A stretch of DNA of 64,000 bases from Apostichopus japonicus (taxonomy: Eukaryota > Echinodermata > Holothuroidea > Aspidochirotida > Stichopodidae). The position numbers and the translations under genes were made by a program. How positions within the stretch are numbered: the first letter of the stretch is position 1; the number at the start of each line of letters is the position of its first letter. Shown here piece after piece: positions 12,001 to 24,000 of this stretch. The notes below the pieces were generated by a model that was not told the origin of the DNA, searched no databases, and saw only the letters and a list, made by a program, of their open reading frames with translations. Location of the stretch: the NCBI RefSeq assembly GCF_037975245.1, contig NC_092581.1:1502501-1566500 (forward strand). Reading direction: 5' to 3'.

Positions 12001-15000
12001 AGAGGTTGAGTAAAAGCCACTTGTCTAATATTTTCCAGTGCCTTTGTTCATGCCGTAAGCACCTTTACTTGTATCCACTCTGGGATTTATATAGAAGAGG
12101 GGGGAGACAGGTAAGAACAAAAAAGTGTGGACTGTCACTTTCTAGCTTCCTCCCTCTCAGTAAAGTTAGTAATTACCAGATGCTAAGTATTTAAAGAGGC
12201 AATTTTGATACATTTCCTTTTATACAAATTGTTAGGCATTTGTTTCCTCCTTTCCGCTTCCTGTATGCATAGTAAACAAGAAATGTACGTAATCATACTT
12301 TTGTGTACTTGAAACAACTTAAGAGTCCAATTGTTTAAAGACGAGTACCATTTAACACTGTCATAAAGGGTTAACAGTATTTATGTATGCTGATGTTTGG
12401 AAACTTACAGTAGCAACACCACACAAATAAATATTTGATAACCTGATCATACTTTCACTTTCCTTAACTGACATTGGTTTGAGTTTTATAGTAGAGAACT
12501 AGGATACAACAAGTTGAATGATGGCGGAAACAATTTCATGAAACATTCTGCAGGGTGGTTTGTTTGTCTGTTTGTTTGTACGTCGCAACACATTAATGTT
12601 AGGATATTAATCTCTGGATGACAAGAATTTCTTTAAACAACTTCAATTCTGTCCTACCATCATTCTGAGTTTTCTACACATAGTTGTTTCCATGGTAATG
12701 ACTTCTATTTTCTATTTTTCTTTCTTTGTATGTCTTCGGTTAATCTTCGGTTAATCTGGTTAATCTCTCTCTCTCCTTACCTTCTCAAGCTGGCCGTTTT
12801 CATGCATGTCGTTATGGTCGTTGGGATTTATCCCTCTTCTCAGGGATGACAGATGGCTCGATCTCCTCTATGCTGTTGCTCTCTGCTTCTCTCATCTCTT
12901 TCTCATTTGTAAGAAGATTTGGAGAGCGGTGATGCTTAAAATCGATGGTCATGCATTCCTAAATTTACATGGACTTTTGTCTTACATCCAACCGACGATT
13001 CTGTCATCATGAATCTAGTGCAATCAGGGAGTTGTTCCTGGTGCAATGGTCAGTGTGCAACACTGCTGCCCAGTAGTAAAGTGTTCATTTCGGCTATAAG
13101 ACCAGTTGGATTTGTTAAGCCAGGCTACTGTAGATCTTGTTCTTTAAATTTGGTAGTTGTTTATTTGTTTGTTTGTTTATTCTAAGCCCACTTTTGAACC
13201 GCTCACTGCTGGGTCATCACTCACTGTGTCGGACTCTACCATTACCATCGGACTCTACCATTACCATTACTCTACTCTACCATTACCATCGGACTCTACC
13301 ATTACTCTACTTTACCATAGGACTCTACTCTACCATTGGACTCTACCATTATCAAGACTTAACAATGCGATTTCATGCAGGGTTTTTTCATCCTCTGGGA
13401 CCTCGTTGGTACAGTTTCCATGAAGTTTCTGAATTTCTAAAATTCAGTCTATTCTGGAATCCAGTTTTTTCTGGAAGTGTAATATATAACAGAATGTTAC
13501 AGATCGTTTTTTTAGTTTTTATTTCAATCAAGAAAATGTCTTTTTGATTTACAGGAATAAATTCCGGGATGCAGGAATTTGAGAATCCAGTATTCATTGG
13601 AAATGCACCAGAGACTGATTTTAACGGGTAAGTAGGCTAGTTAAGTAGAGAAAAGTATTTTAAAATATGAGACATTAAATGATGCATATAAATGTTTCTT
13701 GCGTAATTTTCAACTTTGACTACAGACCATTGTAATGTTGTTGAAAATTTGGTGAAAATACTTATTAATTTAATTTTAGACAAGAATTACTCGTCACCAC
13801 ACAGACTTTACTGTAAAACTTTGTCAATTCAGCATACAGAACAAATTTTTAAAGAAAGTTAATGAGTCGTCCTCTTTGGGGATAGTCTGTTTTCAAATTT
13901 TCCTCCAAAAGAAAGGTTGGTTGAAGTTTTGGATGAATTGATCAAAGATATACCCTTTCAAAACAACCTAGAGTGGAACTGCTAATTTTTCAGTGAGTTT
14001 TTGGAGATCTGGCAGTCAAATTTGTGAGTTTTGCAAACTTCACCGGTTTTATGAAATGACGAAAGTACAGACCACCGCACAGCTATCAACCTGTACTACT
14101 TTTAACAGAGGAATAACGTTTACCACGGTTGCTCAACGTTTATCACACAAGAATTAAATCCAATTTTAAATTAATTCCAATGTTAATTAAGTGGAATTAT
14201 CAGCAGAATTAGCAGTTCTTATACATACAGTATGTATGGTATAGGCAAAGGTACAGATCTGCCCCAACAATGAAATAACATTGGGAAAGGCTACAGCACT
14301 AATGGAATCTTTCTTTGAACAACAAACCAACTTTGTTCAGTTTTTTCCTAATACTGTTGTGACATTTTGGTCGTGTATACCCTAATGTAAGAACATGACA
14401 GAATAGTGTCAGTTGGAAGCATATCCGATGTCGTGTATACCCTAATGTAAGAACATGACAGAATAGTGTCTGTTGGAAGCATATCCGATGACAAGAGAAT
14501 CGTCATCGTCGAGGCAACCAGGTGCTTTGCACGGCTGCAACGTAGATCCGTTACTTCTAGCCGTGGTTATCTTGTCCCGTCGTGGTTCAAGTCAAAGGAA
14601 ACGTATCATCTTCTGCATAACATACATCAAATCATAAACAGAAAACTATGCAGGGAAGTTTGTTTAGTTTGGCTAAAGAGGAAAAGGAAAAAGTATTTGC
14701 TAGAATGGTGTGTTCTCTAATGATTTCCCTAGCCCTTCATTATTTAAATGTTATTTTTAAAATACTGTTTTTTTGCTTTTCATTTGTGGAGATGTATCCC
14801 ATCTCTTGCAGTCAACCAGTCTTTTTTAATAGACTCCAATGTATAACAGAAAAATACATCTCATAATTTTTAACCTGATATTTCACGCTTGAGCGGCACT
14901 GTTTTCCAGATATCGTAGACTCTATGATTTTTACTTTGAATCACTCCGCAGGATGAACGGCAGTGGTCTTCCCCCGCCCCCTCAGATCTCAAGGGGTAGC

Positions 15001-18000
15001 GTGAGTGGTAACGTTATCCTTCAGAGCATCAATGAAACGGATGGTTCTTCACCTCAAGTAAGTGTGTCTTCGTCACCTCGTCGACACTCTCATCCTCTCG
15101 CGTTCTGATTTAACCTCTCGCTCTCTTACTCGTTTACGGTTTAAAGCAGCTTTCAGACTTGATTTTGATAACGAAATTTGAAGGCTTATTGAAAGGTGAC
15201 CATCTTCCTTTTCAGGAAATCCAGAGGTATGATATCTTGGATGTTGTCCCTCCCCTACCCAATCCCCACCCCCCCTGCCCTTCACTTGGTTCATTTTGTT
15301 CAAAACCGACTATTGGTCCAAAATAAAAATCTGGTCACTAAAACCTTGCAGGTGACTTGCAAGTCTACATATATCACTATGCAGCTAAGTTTATAAAAAA
15401 AATGTTAACCATGTTGAATGTTATAAAAATATTGAATGTTGCCTTTTCGATCCTTGGCAAATTGTTTCTACAAACGGAAGGTCACAAAAGGTATTGAAAT
15501 TATTCACAGCCTTTTGCACATATTCGGGGATATTGTCGGGGCAGTACGTAAAATTCTAGGACATTTCCTGGGGACACTTTTAATCCAAGGACTGTAATAG
15601 ATGGCAAATCAAATTCAGGCATTATCCTCCAAAAAAACTGGGAACATCTGGTCACCGCGAGATTATTGTATTGGAAACTAAATTGCCATGGCGATAAGTC
15701 ATAAGCTTGATTCGTTAAGTTTCTATTTAAAATAACGAAGCTAATCAAGATTTTAAACATTTGTGGTTACATTGAAATCAATATATATACCCAAATAAAT
15801 ACCATGGAAGTTAAACAGGTTAATACTGATTTGTAACTACATTTCCTGTTTGGAGGTATCATAAGGAAATTCTAGTTTTTCATGAAGAATAGAAAAGAAT
15901 CAACTACTGCTTTAAGATCAAAACCTTCTGATGGCATTTACCATTTCTTTTCTGGAATATATTTTAGGAGAATCTCCTCTCTCCCACCTCCCCTCCCAAG
16001 AAGAAAGGTATTTGATAGTAGTACTTCCCTTTGGTGTGAAAGTTCCATTTATTTTGCTGAATTTGTGAGCTGGATCTCTGATTTCATAGATCAGGTAAAA
16101 CAGCTGTGCTTGACATCAGGAAAGGCAACAAGGGTCGTTCCAAACAGTAGAGCTCGTTGTATATCAACAAGATGGTTCATGGGTGGGTTGTACATTTCGT
16201 CTAAATAAATAACTGATTGTCCTGTGATCAAACAAGCTCATAGGTTTGTTCCTCGTGAGAAGAAAATTTAGTTCGCTGAGACTAAGAGAAGACTCTGAAG
16301 ATAACTTACGGCAGTTTCATAGCTTAAGCATTCCAATAATTTATACAAGTTTGTAAACTTTGGGGTTTTTTTTGCATATGAATTGTGATTGTTGTCAACA
16401 GGATGTGACATTGTAAGATACCTTTCAGACTGGTCATATAAGCTTCAAGTATTAATCCATGCAACTGGTGGCACATTACATAAATTTTGTAAAACACACG
16501 TCATTTAGTCGAACATCTCGACATTAATGTACATTCTAGCCCACAAATTGCCACAAATTTTCCATTAATTTCACAAACATGGAGGGGTAATGAGTTTGCA
16601 AAATGAGAGTTAACCCAGCATTTCCAGGGGAAGATATATATATATGATGCATTACATCCTTAATTAAAAATTGATTTGTGGCAAAACCAGAAAGCAGACA
16701 TTTTCAGTGTTTAAATGAAATAGCATCATAAAAAGTGGAAAGTGTATCATTTCATGGTTGTGATATATGGTCTTTGGCATCCGGTCTGATCCGGCACAAC
16801 AGCAATAAATCACTGTTGTTATTGATCAGAATGGTAATTTCCCGGTATTGATTCCTGTTTAGCTCGATGACCTCAGTTTTCATCTTGATCTTCTTGGCAA
16901 CCCTCCAATGACAGATATGGTGGTCTGGGGGAGGAAGGGAGGGAGGGGGAGGGGAGTTTTCCCCCTCCCATTTGAGATATTTTTTATATGATCAAAGGTG
17001 CTTTAAAAGTTGTCACATGGTTTTATATGTTGCAACTTTTGAAATAATGTTATTCCAGTATGTTAAAGATTTTTGCACAACATTTTTATCACATACAATT
17101 TTTGGCCAATTTTTTTGGGCTCTCGCAAATCTCCAAAGTATTTTGGCGACCCTGAAGGGGATCAGGCAGGATCCAGGTTGTAGTTTACCACAGATTTAGT
17201 TGACTGTATCATATTATTATTATTATTATTATTATTATATTATTAGCGGGGGAATCCACCTTTTAGCTTAGGACTTAATTATTAAACTTGTGTTCATACC
17301 TCGTATCATAGTATTTAGGTTTCATGCACTGTTTATTTCATGAAATTTAGTTGGATCCGTGTATGCACTTTTGTATTTACTTCGTTCCTCGCTTACCTGT
17401 CTCCCCCCAACCTATGCACCTCATTCTACCGCGCCTAGAATGTCCTGGTAACCTTTTAACACTGTGCACCCTCTGCGACCCGGCTTCACGGGTCACCAAC
17501 ATTCCTTCTCATTCTACCAACCAAAGCGTCTACTTCGTATTTTTTCGAGCGGATATTTTCCACCGAATTTCGTCCACTTTTGGTTCCTAGGATCGGAAAT
17601 ATTTTCCCATCCACTGTTTTTGGAAGTATTTGAAGTCTTTGCAGCCCGATAAGTATCCTTTTCTTTTTTTAGAGAGGTTTTAGGGCTGTTTTTCGGGAGC
17701 GGCGTTCGCTCCGCTTTTTTCTGTGCAGAACTCTAGTACTGGTAGCAGTTCCGCGAATTGTTTACCGTAGTTACGCTAGTTCCCGCCTTTTTTGGCTACA
17801 CACGCTATTGCGTTAGTTCTTTCCCTCACCCGTTGTTTAGTTGTTAACTACTCTACTTCTCTTGTATTATCGTTGCTTTATACGTTATATATCTATATTA
17901 CTTGTCCCTTCCTTGCTCCCAGGCTCGTTCCTGGCCTTTTCCCCACCTTTTGTGGGCTGGCCTTATGCCTATTCTGTTACCTTGTAAGCCGCGGGCCTCT

Positions 18001-21000
18001 AGCCGAGGCACGGTGTTAAGGTAGTATCGCATTGCCCTTACCATGTGTGTATATTTTATTATCCTTATACCACATGTGTATATCAATTTATACTACATGG
18101 GTATATCATATTTATAATTACATTTATTTGTAAATGTTTACATTATACCTATCTCTTCCTTGTTAGCTGTTTTCCTCCCCAAAGAAGGGGGGCTTCTCCT
18201 ATCATATTGTTAAGAAGTTGTTCCCTTAACTAGGGGTCATTCAGTCACGTCTAGGAATCAGCTGAAATGCATTGATTGCTCCATGTTCCGGCCAGTGAGG
18301 GCCGGGATGAACTTGCCCTTGTCCCTAGTGCCGTACTTTTCCAGGAGGGTTCCGTGTCTGGTGTGTTCCCAGTTCACCCCCATTCCTTGGCTAATTATCA
18401 TTACCTGGCTAGCAGGACTTAGATTGTAGCTACAGAACATACTAGACTTGCTCCCCAACCCCAGCGGCTCCCTAGTAGTGGGAGACCTAGTACAGATAGG
18501 AGAGGAAGAGGAAGGAGAGGTGGTGAGAGGGGGCCGAGGAAGAGAGTGTGGACAGAGAAAGAGAAGGGCCAGGCTCCAGCCAAGAGAAAATTTTTTTGCC
18601 TTCCATGCTTTCGTTACTTGTTCGCTTTAAGTGTTGGGTTTTCACTTTTGTAGCGTACCTTGTAACCACGAGCCCCTTTTCGCATTAGCGCGAATGGGCG
18701 GTTCTCGCCTTGTTTACATGTTCTTATCTGTACATGTTTTTATCTGTTATTTTTCTTATAAGATGTTTGCTCGTTTCATGTACTTCGTTACTTGGTCGCT
18801 TTTCTAAGTGTTGGTTTTTACTCTTGTAGCGTACAGTACTGTTTCGCTTAACTCCCGTTGAAAAAAAAAAAAAAAAAACCAACGATCGATAACAAACGTT
18901 GAAAATCAAAAAAAAAAAAAAAAAAAAAAAAGTTGAAAACGAATAAGTTCGTTGACAAAATTTAGACCACTGCGGGCACGGTTGTCAACGAAGTTCCACA
19001 AATTTTCCACGAAAGTTATCGCGATCAAAAACCGCAAAGGCAATTCTAGTCTCCCCACCCCGCTCCTTCCACTCCCTTGGTTAGTTTACGTTCTTACGAT
19101 AGTATACCTTTCCTAGCCTTCCTAACGTGAGTTTTTCAATCATGTACTCGGAGCCACTTGAATTATGTCAATTGTTTTGATGTTCCGCCCGGATCGGGCG
19201 GGGATTGGCCAGGATCCTTGCCCCAGAGGCAGGACCTGTAGCCCAGAGACCCTTGTTGGTCTAAATCTTGTTTACGCCAGCTCCTTGGCAAGAATTATAC
19301 ACTTGGCTGGCTAGCAAGCATTCGAAGCTCCGGGACAAACTGGACACCATCCCGTACCCCCAACGGCTCTCCGAGAGGGGAGGGAATTGTAGGAGAGACT
19401 GGAGGTGAGGAAGAAGCCAAAGAGTCGTTAAGAGATAGAATGGGGAGTGGCCAAGAACACATAGAGTGGCCCAATGGCTTGGCGCACTGTACTAGCTGAT
19501 GTACGAGACTCCCCTTCCGGAGGAGAGAGATAGAGAGAGAAGAAAGAGTTTTTGCCCCCCCCCCAAGGTCCCGGCGACGTCCGGATTGTATGACCAAGGG
19601 GGCAGGCAAGGGCAAGGCCTAGGCCAATGTAAAGCCCATTAGAAATTCCGACCAGAACCCAAGGTCCCGGCGACGTCCGGATTGTATGACCAAGGGGGAG
19701 GCAAGGGCAAGGCTAAAGGCCAATGTAAAGCCCATTAGAGATTCCGACCGGAACGGACAAAATGTCCGGGTCGAGGAGAGTGGTACTCGGCGTGGTACAC
19801 ACAGAGATGGGCTCCGGGAGCCCGGGTCCGGCGAGACCCCAGAGGGAGTGAAGAACCGAGGTTCCACTCCGGATCCGAGACCGGCCTCGAAGCCGGGAAC
19901 CGGAGCTACAATCGACTGCTGGGTCCCGAGAGATGGGCTTCGGAGGGCCCGGGTCCGACGAGACTCCATAGGGAGCCCGAAACCAAAGTCCCACTACGGA
20001 CCCAGAGCCGGTCCCGGAGCCGGGAACCGATGAGATCGACGACTGCTGGGCCCCCAGAACGGGGAAGCAGGGGCAGAAACCCGGTCCGCAGACCTCCTAG
20101 CTGGAGCCGCGGCCGATCCCGAGGCCCGACGAGAGTAACAACTGCTGGGCCCCCAGAGCGCCCAATCCGAAAAGAGAGCCGGCCCCGAACGAGGTTCCCA
20201 CGGCGAAGGGACATATACTTATCCCCAGCCTCAGAGAGGGAAGGACAAATACGGGCACTGAACACCCGGCCGCGACACCACGATCAATCCCAGACCAAAG
20301 AATGCAACCTGATTGGTCCCCCGGTGAGGAACTTCTGGTTTGCAGAACGTCGGTCAACCTGTCCGGCCTAGACGACGAGGTCGACCCCTAGATTTCGGGG
20401 TTACAGAGGACGGTTACTCCCGCTTCCCAGAGGAGGAAAGCCTTCTACATCGGGGGGATCGTTGCCCCCCGAAACTAGCAGCTTGGGCTGCGACGACAGG
20501 TTCGAATCAATTGCGGAAAAACACCGCAACCGCTACACCTTTAATCGCTACACATCCCAAATGTGTTTAACAAGTACAGTACCAGCAGAAACCAGGACAT
20601 GACATAGTTTTCCTGGGCATTCATGGGTCAGATCGTCCTCGCTAATTATACTCCTCTCTAATAATAATTCATCGCCATATATCTAGGTTTAAAACCTCAC
20701 TTGTGTTCTAAAACACTTGTGGAACCCACTCTCAGAACATGTTAAAATGCGCAAGCCGAATATGCTAAAATGCGCAAGACTGAATGGTTTCAAACGGTTC
20801 TCGTGACTTACTCTCCCTGCTTTAATATCTTGGCAAACTGCCAAAAAGAGGACTATCTCAAACATTGGCAACGTGCCAGAAAACGAAAACTTCTTAAGCC
20901 TTGGCAAACTGCCAGCAATGTGTATAACGCGGTACATTCGTTAAGAGAGGAGGCGGGGCCAGGCAGTCACCTGGCTTGCCACGTGTGAGCTCGACGTTTG

Positions 21001-24000
21001 CTGCAACGAGCTGTCGACTATGTGAGCGATCCTATGGAATAAGCCTCTCTATTTCTCTGGTGAATTACCAAGACATACGCGTTAGTAAGTTGAATAAGGG
21101 GTAGGATAGAACCCCATGAAAGCTACAAGGGCTATCACGCTCCGAACATACGGGATACGCTCCATGAATAACTTGTTCGATGTTCCAAAACTTTAAGCAG
21201 AGTTGCACTTCGTAGCACCTGATAGGCTGGCCGTGACCATGCGCTAGCTGGTTTCAATAGGAAGTTGGAAACTTTCACTGTACTACGATAGTGATACAAT
21301 TCTCATCTCGACATGAAGAGACTTGAGAAGTAACAGGTACGTTAGCATAACATTTAATACGTTTTATAACATCAAATGTGGTGTTGTTGAAACGTCGACA
21401 TAACGTTCTATGAGATTTTAATGTTATATTAATGTCATATTCATGTCCTTACGAAATTTGTGGGGATTTACTAGCCTGAAAACGTTTCGGTGACATATTT
21501 TTTTACACCGCAAATAACGTTATCATAACAAAAGACGAAGCGTTTAATAACGCGTTTGTGCGTGATGAGTAACTCCCCGGGCTCGGTTAAAGCAGCCAGG
21601 GATGTATGAGGTGGAATTTCTACAAACCCACCCTCTCACCAACTTCACGGTCCCTGTTGGGAGTTTGTTTCTGATGAGTAGACCTATAGCCCAGTTACTG
21701 TAGCGCAGTGGTTAAGGCCGGTGCCTTGCAATTATAAGGTCCCGAGTTGGGGTCACTCCAAGATTAATGTATGTCGTCCAGCCACAGAGTTGTTGACAAT
21801 TCATTATCATGGACATTAAATACGAATGTAAGAGACTGAATTCGGTCAACTTGCGGCCTTGATAGGTCAACGAGGTTTCTTCACAAGTTCCTGCTTGCAG
21901 GATGATCCAAAATACATATAATACATTATACTAAAATACATAAATACATATATAGTTTTAGTAGTCACATACAGTATAACAGTTGTAGCATTGACCAAGA
22001 TTCTGATGAAGCAAACTATCCATTCAGTACTCAATTTTCGAGAGCACTGTGGTCAAATGGTGAAGGCAGTGGACTGGTGATCTAAGACTTGCAGTTTTGA
22101 GTCCTGGCCAGATCATCCCGTTGTGTCTTTGGGCAAGGCATTTTATCTCCATTGCGTCTTTCCATTCAGGTGTATAAAGGGGGACCTTTAGATAAACTGT
22201 CAGTCGGGGGCTTTTTGGCTACCGCAATGAGGAGGGATCTGTCTCTATGTTTGACAGGTTATCGCTGATCAGGGTTATTTTGTTAGGCGGGGAATAGTGC
22301 CAGAACAGACAGGCACTGCCAGCCGAGACCTCTCTGGCACAAGTGGTAGACTTCCTCACTCCCTCTTCGAGGAGGGAAAGCAAGTGTCAACCATCAAGAA
22401 CTACAGGTTGGCAATTACCGCGATCCACCGCGGCTTTCCAGATGGGTCCACCCCGGGCAACAACGGGGACATCACCCAGCCCATCAGGGGGATGGCAAAC
22501 AGGCGTCCTCGGACCAGACGGCTCGCCCCCTCGTGGAGTCCATCAGCAGCACTGCAGGCACTCACTAAATCACCATACGAACCACTGGCTTCAGCCTCGC
22601 TGGCAGCCCTTAGAAAGAAAACCCTTTTCCTGATCACCCTCGCGTCAGCAAGAAGAAGGAGCTGTTTCCACGCTCTGCCTACAAAGCAGAACCATATTAG
22701 GTTTGAGAACCACGGGAGAATGGTCCCCGATCCGTCCTTCATACCCAAGAACCAGGTCCTTTCCTTCCTGCCAGGGGACATCTTTATCCCTGTAATAAAG
22801 ACGCTTTCCTCAGTCGCAGAGGATATACTGTGGGGCCCAGTCAGGGCTCTCAAATGGTACTTAAACAAGACTCAACCCCTGAGACGAACAACCATGCCCT
22901 TGTTCATACTACCCAGAGCACCTTTTTCAACGGTGTCTAAGGACACCCTCTCTCGGTGGCTGACGGAGATTATTCGCCCCTTCGCAGTTGGCACAACTTT
23001 AACGAGAGCCCATGACATTAGAGGAAAAGCGGCCTCGACAGCTCTTTTTGCAGGAGCCCCAATAGAGGTCATCCTTAAGGCAGCAGCTTGACGGACACCA
23101 ACGACGTTCGTCGCCTGTTACCTTTCAGACTCATTACAGGCTGAGGCGGCATTTCGTAGCGTGGTGATGCGAGATCCGGCGGGTACTAGGTCCCACCCCT
23201 CGGGCCTCCCACCATCGGGCAGTGCCACTCGGTGCATAGGTTGGGGGGAGACAGGTAAGCGAGGAACGAAGTAAATACTCCAAAACTTACTGGTTTGGAT
23301 ATTTACGAGTGACGAGCTTACCTGTCTCCATTCCCGCCTCCCTCCCCCGAGGGGGGTGGAACACAGCCGCACGGAGGAGCGGTCTCATTGACTTAACAAA
23401 ACACCTTCTAGCACAGGCCAAGAGACCTGAGGAAAGGAGGTTCCACTACCGTACGAGCCCCCGTACCATCACCTATTGTTACCAGCGAGTTTGTTGCAAA
23501 GTTTTATCTTGACCGGTAGTAACCGGTAGTAACTTGTAGTAATCGGTAGTTACTTGTAGTATCTCGTAGTAACTTAGGGCCACTATGAGTGACTTAAGGA
23601 AGAGTGTCTTAAAGTGTTTTATATATATATATGGAGAAGCGTTATATATATATTTCCTTTATAATGTTGATACTCTTTTTCCTTCGTCTTTCTCCATTAA
23701 ACACTACGGTGTTCAGGGCCTTGGGCCTAACTTGTAGAGTACCTTCTGCTACCTTTTTTTAGACCTAAGGGGTACAGGCTGACGGGGTCGTAGAGGGTAG
23801 CCCCCCCTCCCCACAGGAAGGGGAGTACTACCCCTCCCGTTGGAAGCGTCAGAAATTCGATGTTAGACTAGGAGTCGAGGGGGTAGCCCTCCCATTTGTC
23901 GGGAAGGACTACTACTCGACTCCAAGGCAGAGACCACTTTGGAGGGGCTTTGGTCTCATGAGAAGGAAGGTTGGTGACCCGTGAAGCCGGGTCGCAGAGG

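Larger units (their letters stand above)
9048..13554 (+). other. REPS1 intron 1 of window
   Basis: The intron starts with GTGAGTAT and ends in TTTACAG. It contains the palindromic 22-bp array at 9150-9470, a 23-bp triplicate at 10636-10706, a DIRS-end relative at about 11790-11975, long G runs near 11564 and 11976, and CTCTACCATTACCATCGGA-type repeats at 13229-13351. No additional exon was recognised. Confidence 0.8.

Noticed and set aside
19295-20357. Long minus-strand open frames in the GC-rich part of the DIRS-like element
   Set aside because: High GC content produces open antisense frames; the plus strand carries the more coherent basic chain, and no motif supports a minus-strand gene.
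22401-22868. 155-residue minus-strand frame
   Set aside because: It is the antisense shadow of the recombinase ORF.
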